From Granulicella aggregans (lineage in GTDB: Bacteria > Acidobacteriota > Terriglobia > Terriglobales > Acidobacteriaceae): a stretch of DNA of 64,000 bases. Positions within the stretch are counted from its first letter, which is position 1. The number at the start of each line of letters is the position of its first letter. The position numbers were made by a program, and so were the translations under genes. Of this stretch, positions 49,941-58,159 are shown piece by piece. The stretch lies in the NCBI RefSeq assembly GCF_025685565.1, contig NZ_JAGSYE010000001.1, positions 1,736,001 to 1,800,000 on the forward strand. The letters run 5' to 3'. The notes beneath the pieces were generated by a model. It had not been told where the DNA came from. It made no database searches and saw only the letters and a program-made list of their open reading frames with translations.

Positions 49941-52900
49941 CTAGTGAGCGATCCAAGTCCAGTTCAGAATCTTGATCGAACTTGGAGTCGCTCCGGTTCC
50001 GGCCGTAAATCCGGCAAACGCCTGTGCCGGTATCAACGATTCCAGCCCGCTTCCCGAGTACAGCTTTGTGGTGAAGTTCTCGTACTCATCAAGGTCCGTG
50101 ATGGAAAGCGTCAGATTCGTTCCATCCGACTCGATCCGCGCATGGAACGTATGCCCGGTGTACAAGAGAATGCCAGTCGATCCCAGATTGATCGAAGGCG
50201 TGGTCGGAGAGGCGCCGTTGAGATAGAGGCCAGTCGAGTCTGTCCCCTCGCCAGCATTGTTATGCGTGTCGAACTTGATCGCCAGGCTGTTGCCGATCAC
50301 CGTTCCTCCGCCGTTCGGGACCGCCGGACCGTAGCCCAGGCCTCCGCCCTGCGATCCGATCGAAGCCAGTCGCTGGTTCTGGATTACAAACGCAAACCCA
50401 TCCCCTTGGCCGTTCGCGATCTGGAAGTCGAAGTCGGTCGAGAAGAAGCCCTGCGGCAGTACCTTCTGGACCTCAAACGCTGTGGTCGCCTGGAACTGGG
50501 TGCCGTTGGTCAACTGCAGCGCCGATCCGTTGACCGCCGCGATGCCATTGAACGCAAGCCCTGTGCCGCCCGAATATCCATCGAACGCCTGCCCTGTCCC
50601 TGGAGCGAATCCATCCGGATAGGTCGGCTTCGGATAGAGAAGCAGCGCCGGAGCTGGCGGAAAGGTGTTGATATTGATGTTCCAATCGTAGATAGTCTGA
50701 ACGGCTGTGCCGGAACCGGTTCCTCCAGTGAATCCCGCGTAGAAGGCGCTGCCGCCCAGCGGGTAAGCCGTCGAGAGGAGCAACGTGAAATCGGTGGACT
50801 TTTGCGTCACGAGATCGGTAAGCGTCACCTCGATCTGATTCGTATTCTGCGAGAAGATCCTCGCGTGAAAACGATGGCCGCTATGCAGATCGAGACCGGA
50901 GGGCGTCAGGTCGACTGCGGGCGACAGATTCGGATTGTTCGACGAAGTAACTCCGTTCTCCTCGAGCCTCACCGAATTGCTGCCTTCGCCCAGGTTGTTA
51001 TGCAGGTCGAAGGCGATTGCAAGACTGTTCGTGATGCTCGCTCCGGTTCCGCCGGCAGGATTTCCGTAGCCAAGGCCGCTGCCGGAAGAGCCAATCGCGT
51101 TTGGCCCATTCGACTGCAGCACGAAGGCGAAGCCGTCAGCAGTGGCATTCGTCAATTGAAAGTCGAACTGCGCGTCGAGAGAGGAGATCGCGCTCAAATC
51201 GATTCTCTTCTTGGAGAAGAAGCTGCCGCTCTCGAACTGACCTCCATCGGTCAACTCGATCGCCGACCCCTGTAGCTTGGCGCTTCCATTAAGTTGAAGT
51301 CCCGTCTCTCCCGCAAATCCGCTGCCGTACGCAACTCCTGCTGAATCGACCTCGTTGCCGGTGGACACGCTCGCGCTGTGGAAGGTGTCCCCGGAGTAGC
51401 TGGAGATGATGTTGTGGACCCCGGAATCGAGCGATATGGCCGTGCTACTGTTCGCGACTAAAGTCTCATTCAATGACCCCACAAAGCCCGTGGAAGCCGA
51501 AGTATTCAGCGGATTCAACTCCAGCAGATCAGGTATCCCGTCTCCCGTGAAGTCTGCGTAAGCAAGCACGGGATAGACGTACCCAGATGGCTGCGGAAGT
51601 ACGATGCCGGTCGTGTAAAAATCACCCTGCTGCCCGTAGGGGTTGGTGAACTGCTGGGCTCCAAAATACGTCCCGAGATATCCCTCCGAGCCGGTGAACC
51701 CCGCTACACCCAGCTTGCCATTGCCGATGACGTCGGCGGCGAACGGATAGCTGACCCCGTTGCTGCCGTGCTGAACGAAGGTATAGTCACCGTTCCCGTG
51801 CAAAAAGACGCCGCTGCCGAATCCTGTGAATTCGACGTCCACAAAGCCGTCGTTATCGAAGTCACCGACCAGAAGTGAACCCCCATTGCCCAGCTCACCA
51901 TAAAAACTCCCCATCAGCGTGACAGCTGCAACGGGAGTGGACTGGAAAGTGCCATCCCCATTTCCGCCAAGAACCACGATCTGTTGCGTCACCACGTCAT
52001 AGAAGGCCAGGTCCTGAAATCCATCATGATTGAAGTCCGCAATCGCTGGATTGGCGAGTGTGTCTCCGCCTAGCGAAATCGCTGCCTGCACCGCAAACGT
52101 GCCGTCGCCCTGTCCCAGCAGCACATGAATCGCACCCCCGCCCGAAGCAGTCTTGCTGACAAGAACCAGGTCTGCTATCCCATCCCTGTTCAGGTCGCCC
52201 GTCGCGAGGAACAGCGGACTGTCGGTCAAGTGAGTCGCAGTAGCTGCTGTAAACGTTCCATTGCCATTTCCCAGTCCGATATAAATCGAGTTCGTCGCTG
52301 CGTCCGGAATTGCGATATCGAGATTGCCGTCTCCGTTGAAGTCCGCCGTAAGCAGAGCTCCATGCGCTCCGGTTGGTCCTGCAGGCGTAGGCCCGGGCGT
52401 AAAGGCACCAGCTCCGTTGTCAAGCAGAACGTTCAATGTCGAAGCGCTATTGGTCTCCGCGATGTCCTGAAATCCATCGTTGTTGAAGTCCCCGGTCGTC
52501 GCTGCAACCGCCGTTGTCTTAAGCGCCGCAGGAACGCTGGAGAGGTCCAGCAAATTCCCGCCAAGGTACGAAAGGTAGGGAAGGTAGTCGACATTCACAA
52601 CCACCGGCGCGGTCGCCAGCACAGCATTGTCTCTGGAAGCGTCTGTAAACGTAACGGTTCCGCCCGGCCTCAGGCTTCCCACGCTCTGCACATTCGCCGA
52701 CAAAGTAAACCCCGCGCTGGCTGGAACCGCGCTACCAGCGACGCTGGTCGCCGCGACTGCCGCGCTGGGCGTGGTCGAAAAATCGTGATAAACAGAGGTG
52801 CTTCCCGCATAGGTCTTCGTCCCGTGAAAGATCGCCCGCAGTTGGTGCGGCCCCGGTGCAAGTTGAACCCGGATAGTCGCCGTCCCATTCGCCAGCAGCT

Positions 52901-53168
52901 GCGCCCGGCCGATCGGAGCGACGTTCTCGCAGTCCGCCGGTCCCTTGTCGCAAAAGATCACCTGCCCCGGATGCACTACCGTTGGACCTGACGTCACCAT
53001 CGCCGTCAGCGTCGTGACGCACCCCTGTTGCAGACACGCGGGACTTACATCCAGGGCGGTCGATGTAGACGCCTGGGCACGGCACTCAGTCGAAGACCCT
53101 ATCAGGGCAAAGACTGCCAGAACCAGGATGGGAAGCAAAAAAGACGGGGCAACGCGCAGAACTCTCAT
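49941..53168 (-). CDS. Secreted FG-GAP repeat protein with two L-type lectin-like domains
   Basis: Exoprotein of 1075 residues. A signal peptide (FLLPILVLAVFALIGSSTEC) leads into an Ig-like domain. At least six FG-GAP/Ca2+-loop repeats follow, for example GDFNNDGFQDIAE, ADFNGDGNLDIAI, ADFNHDGFQDLAF and GDFDNDGFVDVEF, forming a beta-propeller. The C-terminal half holds two legume-lectin-like domains. Each has the D-F-x-F strand plus a DGFAFV core and then NSLAIAFDLHNN or NSLAIKFDTHNN, where Asp and Asn would bind Ca2+. GGAG lies seven bases before ATG 53168. Adhesion to polysaccharide is the natural inference. The gene is followed by a strong terminator. Confidence 0.87.
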   Translation of the reverse strand: MRVLRVAPSFLLPILVLAVFALIGSSTECRAQASTSTALDVSPACLQQGCVTTLTAMVTSGPTVVHPGQVIFCDKGPADCENVAPIGRAQLLANGTATIRVQLAPGPHQLRAIFHGTKTYAGSTSVYHDFSTTPSAAVAATSVAGSAVPASAGFTLSANVQSVGSLRPGGTVTFTDASRDNAVLATAPVVVNVDYLPYLSYLGGNLLDLSSVPAALKTTAVAATTGDFNNDGFQDIAETNSASTLNVLLDNGAGAFTPGPTPAGPTGAHGALLTADFNGDGNLDIAIPDAATNSIYIGLGNGNGTFTAATATHLTDSPLFLATGDLNRDGIADLVLVSKTASGGGAIHVLLGQGDGTFAVQAAISLGGDTLANPAIADFNHDGFQDLAFYDVVTQQIVVLGGNGDGTFQSTPVAAVTLMGSFYGELGNGGSLLVGDFDNDGFVDVEFTGFGSGVFLHGNGDYTFVQHGSNGVSYPFAADVIGNGKLGVAGFTGSEGYLGTYFGAQQFTNPYGQQGDFYTTGIVLPQPSGYVYPVLAYADFTGDGIPDLLELNPLNTSASTGFVGSLNETLVANSSTAISLDSGVHNIISSYSGDTFHSASVSTGNEVDSAGVAYGSGFAGETGLQLNGSAKLQGSAIELTDGGQFESGSFFSKKRIDLSAISSLDAQFDFQLTNATADGFAFVLQSNGPNAIGSSGSGLGYGNPAGGTGASITNSLAIAFDLHNNLGEGSNSVRLEENGVTSSNNPNLSPAVDLTPSGLDLHSGHRFHARIFSQNTNQIEVTLTDLVTQKSTDFTLLLSTAYPLGGSAFYAGFTGGTGSGTAVQTIYDWNININTFPPAPALLLYPKPTYPDGFAPGTGQAFDGYSGGTGLAFNGIAAVNGSALQLTNGTQFQATTAFEVQKVLPQGFFSTDFDFQIANGQGDGFAFVIQNQRLASIGSQGGGLGYGPAVPNGGGTVIGNSLAIKFDTHNNAGEGTDSTGLYLNGASPTTPSINLGSTGILLYTGHTFHARIESDGTNLTLSITDLDEYENFTTKLYSGSGLESLIPAQAFAGFTAGTGATPSSIKILNWTWIAH

Positions 53169-53512
53169 GTAGGTCTCCGGAGTGGTGAGATCGCTTATAG
53201 GCAACAGTGCTCGAGTGAGGAAGAATTTCGATGCCGGGTCGTTCCGCGTGCATCGACTTGGAGGGCTGATGCTATCTATCGGTAGCGGGTTGCTCGTAGC
53301 TTGGGGAGTAACAACAAGTCGGGCTATGCAGTCGAGCTATGACCGGATGCGCTGTGCCGCGCCTATCCCGCGTCGACGGAATAATACCTCGCTGGCATAG
53401 GAATATTCGAGAAAAATAAATAAATCCTCCGCCAACGCGAAAAACCCGCGCTTCGAAGTTGCTGCCTGCTTCAAAAGGAACTATCCGAAGTCGGAGACTT
53501 ACACTCCCTTAC
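53169..53512. other. Intergenic region without recognisable gene
   Basis: Between the lectin-protein start and the K+ channel stop. No A-D repeat, convincing ORF or strong hairpin is seen; it presumably holds the promoter of the lectin gene. A local AT-rich patch (about 53400-53430) is unlike the surroundings. Confidence 0.5.
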
Positions 53513-54751
53513 TTACTTATGGTCCTCGTGCAGCGGCGTCCCACCCACAACCGCATACTCGTTCGCTTCGTTGTCAGGTGCCGCGCTATTAGGCCCGGCC
53601 TCGGCTCTCTTCCGTGCGATCTCCTTCTGCGACCGCAGCCCCGCCACCGTGCTCCACTGGTCGTTCTTCTTCGGCTCCGTGAGCCAATCCGAGACCGGCA
53701 TCCCCAGGTACTCCGCCAGAGCATGAGCATACGGCTCATAGAGCTTCCGGATCGCCCTCAGCCGCTCCTCCGATGCCGGATCGCCGCACAGCACAATGTC
53801 GGTATCGTTCAGCAGCCCGCAGAGCTTGCGAAAGTCCGCCATCGGCAGCCGGTCGATCTCCTGCTGCGCCGCCCACTGCTTCTTCTCCTTCAGATGAAAG
53901 ACCAGCACCAGGTCCACCAGCGCATGCCTTGCCATGGCGAAGGTCAACTGCGCCTGCCGTACCGGCGTCCCCTGCAAACTGGTAATCAGCACCGAACACG
54001 CATCGAGCACCGCCGTCAGCGCCGACAGCCAGCTCTGATTGTCATGCTGCGACCTGTAGTAGCAGAGAAGCGGGTACGACACATGCGACTCCAGCAGTTC
54101 CGCCGACCACCGCTCCCACTCCATCAGCAGTGCGACAATTGCCTCGTCGCCGCCGTCGAACCCATGCCGCCGCAGCAGCTCCCCAGCCGTCGGGGGCGAC
54201 CCCGCCCGCCCATCCAGCAGCGCGATGCTTACCTCGCGCTTGGAGAACGCTCCGTACAGCACCGGCACATACCCAATCACCAGCGCGACGAAGCCCAGCC
54301 CCACGCCCGCCTCGGTAATAATCATCGCCCGCGCCGAGACCACCTGCGGCAGAATGTCCCCCAGCCCCAGCGTGAACAACGTCGTCCCGCTTACATAAAG
54401 GTCGGTCTTGAACTGGTCCAGCCCACTCGTCGCCACATGCCCGGTCACGTCGTGAAACGGCGACCCCATCGCATAGAACAGCAGCGCGAACCCGATCTCC
54501 AGCACCGCCGCCCACACCACTAGCAGCAGAATCAGGGATGCCGGCCCGTAGATCCCGTAAAAGTCCTCCCGCACCCGCTTGCTCTTGATCCGTCGTGCAA
54601 TCGCCGCCCACGGCCCCCACGTCACCAGGAAAAACAGCCGGGTGATCCGGAAACGTCCCGCTGGACGCCGTGGCAGGATAATTGTCTGGAATGTGTCCAG
54701 ACCCACCGCCAACAGAAACACCACTCCCGCAAATCCCGTTAAGATGTGCAA
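53513..54751 (-). CDS. Two-helix potassium channel-like protein with large cytoplasmic domain
   Basis: Membrane protein of 412 residues. An N-terminal helix (GFAGVVFLLAVGLDTF) is followed by a KcsA-like pore unit: outer helix SLILLLVVWAAVLEIGFALL, pore loop with filter SGTTLFTLGLGDILP (GLGD in place of GYGD), and inner helix EAGVGLGFVALVIGYVPVLYGAF. About 230 cytoplasmic helical residues follow with no RCK/TrkA motif; they start with SKREVSIALLDGRAG. The start is TTG 54751 with AAGGA just upstream. It is divergent from a lone receiver gene. Ion selectivity is inferred from the filter. Confidence 0.83.
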   Translation of the reverse strand: MHILTGFAGVVFLLAVGLDTFQTIILPRRPAGRFRITRLFFLVTWGPWAAIARRIKSKRVREDFYGIYGPASLILLLVVWAAVLEIGFALLFYAMGSPFHDVTGHVATSGLDQFKTDLYVSGTTLFTLGLGDILPQVVSARAMIITEAGVGLGFVALVIGYVPVLYGAFSKREVSIALLDGRAGSPPTAGELLRRHGFDGGDEAIVALLMEWERWSAELLESHVSYPLLCYYRSQHDNQSWLSALTAVLDACSVLITSLQGTPVRQAQLTFAMARHALVDLVLVFHLKEKKQWAAQQEIDRLPMADFRKLCGLLNDTDIVLCGDPASEERLRAIRKLYEPYAHALAEYLGMPVSDWLTEPKKNDQWSTVAGLRSQKEIARKRAEAGPNSAAPDNEANEYAVVGGTPLHEDHK

Positions 54752-54957
54752 ATTCCTTTGGCTCCGAATCAGATTCTAGGCTACGTCTGGCCTGACAGCA
54801 TCTCTGGCCGCAAGAGCAATAAAGGAGCGCTATGTTGCCTGGACGACAGTAACTGATCGAAAATACCGGTAAGCTCAGCGGGCTTGTATCCCAAATCTGG
54901 CATCACGCTCACAGGGGTCTCATCACTACGCAACCGCTCTCCCAACGAAACCACACC

Positions 54958-55326
54958 ATGAAACGAGTCCTGGTCATGGACGATGAACAAATCACAGCCG
55001 ACACGCTGGGCCTGATCTTTCGCAAGCGGGGATTTGATACCCACGTCGCCTACACCGTCGACGCCGCCCTTGACTTCGTCCGTGAGTCCCATCCAGAACT
55101 CATCCTCTGCGACATCACCATGCCCGGTCGCGACGGCCTCGAGTTCATGGTCGAACTCACGCGCATGAACTCCTCCTGCCCGGTCATCGTGCTCACCGGC
55201 TACGTCACCAACCTGCCTCCGGTCCGCGAACAGATTCGCAAGATGCCGCAGAACACACACGTCTTCCTCAAGCCCTGCCCGCCCGAAGAGATCCTCCGCG
55301 AAGCCACCCGCATGCTCTCCGCCTGA
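54958..55326 (+). CDS. Receiver-only response regulator
   Basis: CheY-like protein of 122 residues, essentially one receiver domain. All key residues are present: acidic pair in VLVMDDEQ, phospho-acceptor Asp in LILCDITMPGRDG, Thr in VIVLTGYV and Lys in VFLKPCPPEE. No output domain and no kinase gene nearby, so it probably works by protein interaction or in a phosphorelay. No clear ribosome site precedes the ATG. It shares the upstream gap (about 205 bases) with the K+ channel gene, and the channel could be functionally linked, though nothing in the sequence proves this. Confidence 0.9.
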   Translation: MKRVLVMDDEQITADTLGLIFRKRGFDTHVAYTVDAALDFVRESHPELILCDITMPGRDGLEFMVELTRMNSSCPVIVLTGYVTNLPPVREQIRKMPQNTHVFLKPCPPEEILREATRMLSA

Positions 55327-55395
55327 CCGTCTCCCGCGTCTGTTGCCACTCCTTATGCCTCGGCTGCCAACGTGAACAACTCGCCCGGTCTTGCT

Positions 55396-55466
55396 TAAGG
55401 GCACGGCTTCAGCCTTGCCATGAGCTCGTCACCTGTCTCGCGGCTTTAGTCGCTGAGGTGCGGTTT
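55396..55466. repeat. Possible repeat with two short inverted motifs
   Basis: AGGGCACGGCTTCAGCCTTG and CGGCTTTAGTCGCTGAGG motifs, each imperfectly self-complementary. They resemble dispersed intergenic elements, but only this copy occurs in the window, so repeat status cannot be shown here. Confidence 0.3.
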
Positions 55467-55486
55467 ATCACTCCCGCGCAGTTACC

Positions 55487-55858
55487 TCACCAGGTCTTAA
55501 ACGGCCAGATCAGCCGGAGCAGCGTGCGCAGAAGGACAAAGCTGAGACTGAACTCGGGATCGCCCGGAGAGACATCTCCCATCTTCGGATCGAGCCCACG
55601 CAGTTTTTCTTCTGTGATGTTGTCCGTAAATCCAAACGACCGCGACACTGGCTTGTCCTTGCGAACCGGATACGGTTGAAAGTTAGCGCAGGCACGTTTG
55701 CAGATCACGCATTCTGAGTGAAAGTAGGCATGGTCCGCACAGTGTGGTTGCTGTGGATCGGGGACCATCTTTCCCGGACGCACGATTTCCAGCGCCTCGC
55801 TTCGCAAGTGAATCGGACGAAGTACGACACCCTTTGGAGCGGGCTCAGGCAATTCCAT
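55487..55858 (-). CDS. Hypothetical protein with a Cys cluster
   Basis: 123 residues if started at ATG 55858; the frame is open to 56005, but the upstream part runs through a degenerate A repeat. A cluster HSECVICKRAC (CxxC plus a third Cys, with His/Cys nearby in HCADHAYFHSE) could bind a metal. The C-terminal part has a possible short hydrophobic segment (FVLLRTLLRLIWPF). No family is recognised. Codon use is less biased than in the neighbours, so the call is tentative. Confidence 0.5.
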   Translation of the reverse strand: MELPEPAPKGVVLRPIHLRSEALEIVRPGKMVPDPQQPHCADHAYFHSECVICKRACANFQPYPVRKDKPVSRSFGFTDNITEEKLRGLDPKMGDVSPGDPEFSLSFVLLRTLLRLIWPFKTW

Positions 55859-55880
55859 GGCATGAAGTGTACTATCCCGC

Positions 55881-55916
55881 GTCCCCCATCCACGCTGCTT
55901 CACCGCATGGGTGGGT
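55881..55916. repeat. Degenerate family A repeat
   Basis: GTCCCCCATCCACGC and GCATGGGTGGGT arms around a short spacer; both arms are decayed relative to intact copies. Confidence 0.45.
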
Positions 55917-56077
55917 CCTTCGCGCCGGACTCCCGTCCACAACCGGACACGCATGTTGTAAAACGAACACTCGCCGCAATCCTCCATTGCCACCGTCCTA
56001 ATCACGTCAGCAACTTACCTTTGGCAGCCAAATTGCCCCGATCTCCGGTGCCGCTCCCCATCAAAGGAGTCCCACCC

Positions 56078-56489
56078 ATGCCGCACTTCGAACGCATCCG
56101 CGACGTCATCTCCGGCCCCTTCAGCCCCGGCATCATCGACCAGCGTCAGGCTGCCGGCTGGCAGCTCCTCTCCATCGAGTGGCGCCGCGAGCTGCCCGAA
56201 TCCGAAGCCCCCAGCCCAGGTGCTTATTCTGACGACATCCCCTACGGCCTCCGCATCTCCGATGACTGCTCCCGCCTCGAGATCGACCCCACTGAAAATC
56301 AGGTCCTCCAGCAGATGATGGAACTCCTCGCCCAGGACTTCCCCTACCCCAAAAATCGTCAGCGACCTCAACGAAAAGGGCTTCCGCACCCGCGATGGCA
56401 GTCTCTGGACCCGCGTCGCCGTCTTCAACATGATGCCCCGCCTCATCGAAGCCGGCCCCCGCCTGCTCACCCACCGCACTTTCAGGTAA
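56078..56489 (+). pseudogene. Frameshifted small gene with recombinase-type helical domain
   Basis: An ATG with AAAGGAG nine bases upstream starts a protein beginning PHFERIRDVISGPFSPG. The frame is coherent to about EELLAQDFPYP-equivalent position 56350 and then becomes Arg/Pro junk. Continuing one frame over after the run CCCCAAAAA (56347-56355) restores a sensible C-terminus: IVSDLNEKGFRTRDGSLWTR, VAVFNMMPRLIEAGPRLL, stop TAA 56487-56489. So one extra A in an A5 run breaks the gene, or the base is a sequencing error. The LN-x-x-G-x-x-T-R-x-G-x-x-W pattern resembles the DNA-binding 'Recombinase' domain of serine recombinases, but no resolvase domain is present. Full length would be about 136 residues. 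Confidence 0.7.
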
Positions 56490-56504
56490 ACCCGGCCACG
56501 AATC

Positions 56505-56541
56505 CGGGTGCCCCACATTCTCGCTTTTGAGATGTGGGACG
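56505..56541. repeat. Palindromic repeat, family A (short-loop variant)
   Basis: CGGGTGCCCCACATTCTC and TTGAGATGTGGGACG, just after the frameshifted gene. Confidence 0.8.
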
Positions 56542-56631
56542 CAAATACTCCCTCCGCCCGATAGTCCCCTCGCCGATACTGCCTTCTCCCGAAGTTGGAG
56601 GACCTGTTTTCGCTTTGTCGTTGTTGTTGCC

Positions 56632-56657
56632 GTCATCCTGAGCGAAGCGAAGGACCC
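56632..56657. repeat. Hairpin repeat, family C
   Basis: GTCATCCTGAGCGAAGCG and AAGGACCC, in the gap before the next membrane-anchored protein gene. Confidence 0.75.
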
Positions 56658-56754
56658 GCCACACCTCTTACGTCCGCTCATCTGCTCGAACCTTTCGCCA
56701 CACGACTCACTGCCAACCCGATCCATTTCCCCCGCCACCGGTGTCTAACTCCAC

Positions 56755-57993
56755 ATGGCCCTCGCACGCCGTTGGACCCGCCGACTCCTCCGCGCCTCTC
56801 TTTATGCCCTTGTCGCGGTCCTCCTGCTATCCGCCATCCTCCGCACCGCAACCTATCTCTACCGCCTCCGCGCCGAGCACCTCATGGCCGACCTCCAATC
56901 CCTCCAGCTCCGCCACAGCACCTGGCCCGAAGCCCAGCGCCTCATCACCCGATGGGGCCGTCACGGACACTACGAAGGCACCTGCGACGCCTCCTTCTGC
57001 CGCTACACCATCAGCCTCGAAAGCCCCGAGTGGGCGGAAGAATATACCTTCGCTAGGACGCAGCACTCTAAGGCCGTTGATTCAATAGGGCCGCCGACGC
57101 ACAATCTGCTTCAGCGTCTTGGGAGTAGGGCCGCGCTAATAGATGTCACGTTCGTCGTCCAGGACGGCGTAATTCTTCGGAAAGGGGCCGTATTTGCCTA
57201 CAGCGTTGTGAATAACGTCAGGGTCGACGATTCCTACTTGCTCATCGCCACGATTCACTCGGCCAGCCGACTCGGTAACGACGATGGCTGGTACCTAACA
57301 GGCACCGACCAACTCGCAAGACACCCGTTCTATACATTCACGAGGCCCGGCGGCTGCACATTCTGCATGATGGCGCGCGTCACCTTTGCTGCCGATACAC
57401 CAGACTCTCAAGTCCGCAATCTCACAACCTTCGACCTTGCCTGCCTCACGAGCTTTAGACCCTGTACCGCGATCGAAGATGTCTATCCTGCCTCGGAAGG
57501 GTGGCACCTCTATGACGGCGCGACGGGAGGCCGCCCCGAGACCATCGAGACACAGAAGCAAAACGCCCCGCTTCCAGTGGCATGTGGCGTCCCAATCTTT
57601 GCCCGGGGCCGTGAGGCCGGCCAGATCTTTGCAGTGACCTCAATCACCGAGTCCCAACACACCGAAGAAGGCGTCATTCGCGAGCCAGCAAATCTCCGGC
57701 TCGACGAAGTCCTAAAGGGAAGCACATTCCATCGCTTGGGCGAAAGGATGAGCGTAGTTGCTGAGGCTGACGGTCGTTCCACACCTCTTCAGATAGAGAC
57801 TCCGCTGACCCCAAGCAAACACTTCCTCATCATCTCCTTTTACCCAGCGGACACATCCTATCCACTTGAACTCAACCGCTGTTCCGTCATCCCGGACACC
57901 CCCGAAAACCGAGCTCAACTCCAACTCGGGATAGCTCAGAACGACACCCTTCGCCATTCCGACCCACGCGCCGACTGGTTCGTTCCTGAATAG
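56755..57993 (+). CDS. Membrane-anchored protein of unknown function, mosaic codon use
   Basis: 412 residues with one N-terminal helix (LYALVAVLLLSAILRTATYLY) and a large, probably periplasmic, part. Cys pairs CDASFC and GCTFC are visible. No family is recognised. The first ~95 codons are strongly C-ending like the host genes, whereas from about 57050 onwards codons are mixed (for example AATAGGGCCGCCG, CTAATAGATG), so the gene looks like a fusion of host 5' sequence with DNA of different origin. Homologues would show whether the first segment belongs. An A repeat follows the stop within a few bases. Confidence 0.72.
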   Translation: MALARRWTRRLLRASLYALVAVLLLSAILRTATYLYRLRAEHLMADLQSLQLRHSTWPEAQRLITRWGRHGHYEGTCDASFCRYTISLESPEWAEEYTFARTQHSKAVDSIGPPTHNLLQRLGSRAALIDVTFVVQDGVILRKGAVFAYSVVNNVRVDDSYLLIATIHSASRLGNDDGWYLTGTDQLARHPFYTFTRPGGCTFCMMARVTFAADTPDSQVRNLTTFDLACLTSFRPCTAIEDVYPASEGWHLYDGATGGRPETIETQKQNAPLPVACGVPIFARGREAGQIFAVTSITESQHTEEGVIREPANLRLDEVLKGSTFHRLGERMSVVAEADGRSTPLQIETPLTPSKHFLIISFYPADTSYPLELNRCSVIPDTPENRAQLQLGIAQNDTLRHSDPRADWFVPE

Positions 57994-57995
57994 AT

Positions 57996-58032
57996 CGGGT
58001 GCCCCACATCTCGCCTCTGAGATGTGGGACGT
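57996..58032. repeat. Palindromic repeat, family A (short-loop variant)
   Basis: CGGGTGCCCCACATCTCG and CTGAGATGTGGGACGT, directly after a stop codon. Confidence 0.85.
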
Positions 58033-58055
58033 AAAACGTTCCGCGCTCCAATAAC

Positions 58056-58101
58056 CCGTGTGCCCCATTCATCGCGCTCTTGTCTCTCGCGATGAGTGGG
58101 T
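58056..58101. repeat. Palindromic repeat, family A
   Basis: GTGTGCCCCATTCATCGCG and CGCGATGAGTGGGT, second A unit in tandem, before xseA. Confidence 0.8.
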
Positions 58102-58159
58102 CTTCGCGCCCCGCGCGAACCGCCCCCGCCCACTCCCAGAATGCTAAACTTCCCTCTGG

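Noticed and set aside
54781-55404. 207-codon minus-strand frame over the second receiver gene
   Set aside because: The plus-strand receiver has every conserved residue of the family; the minus frame has none and is a shadow.
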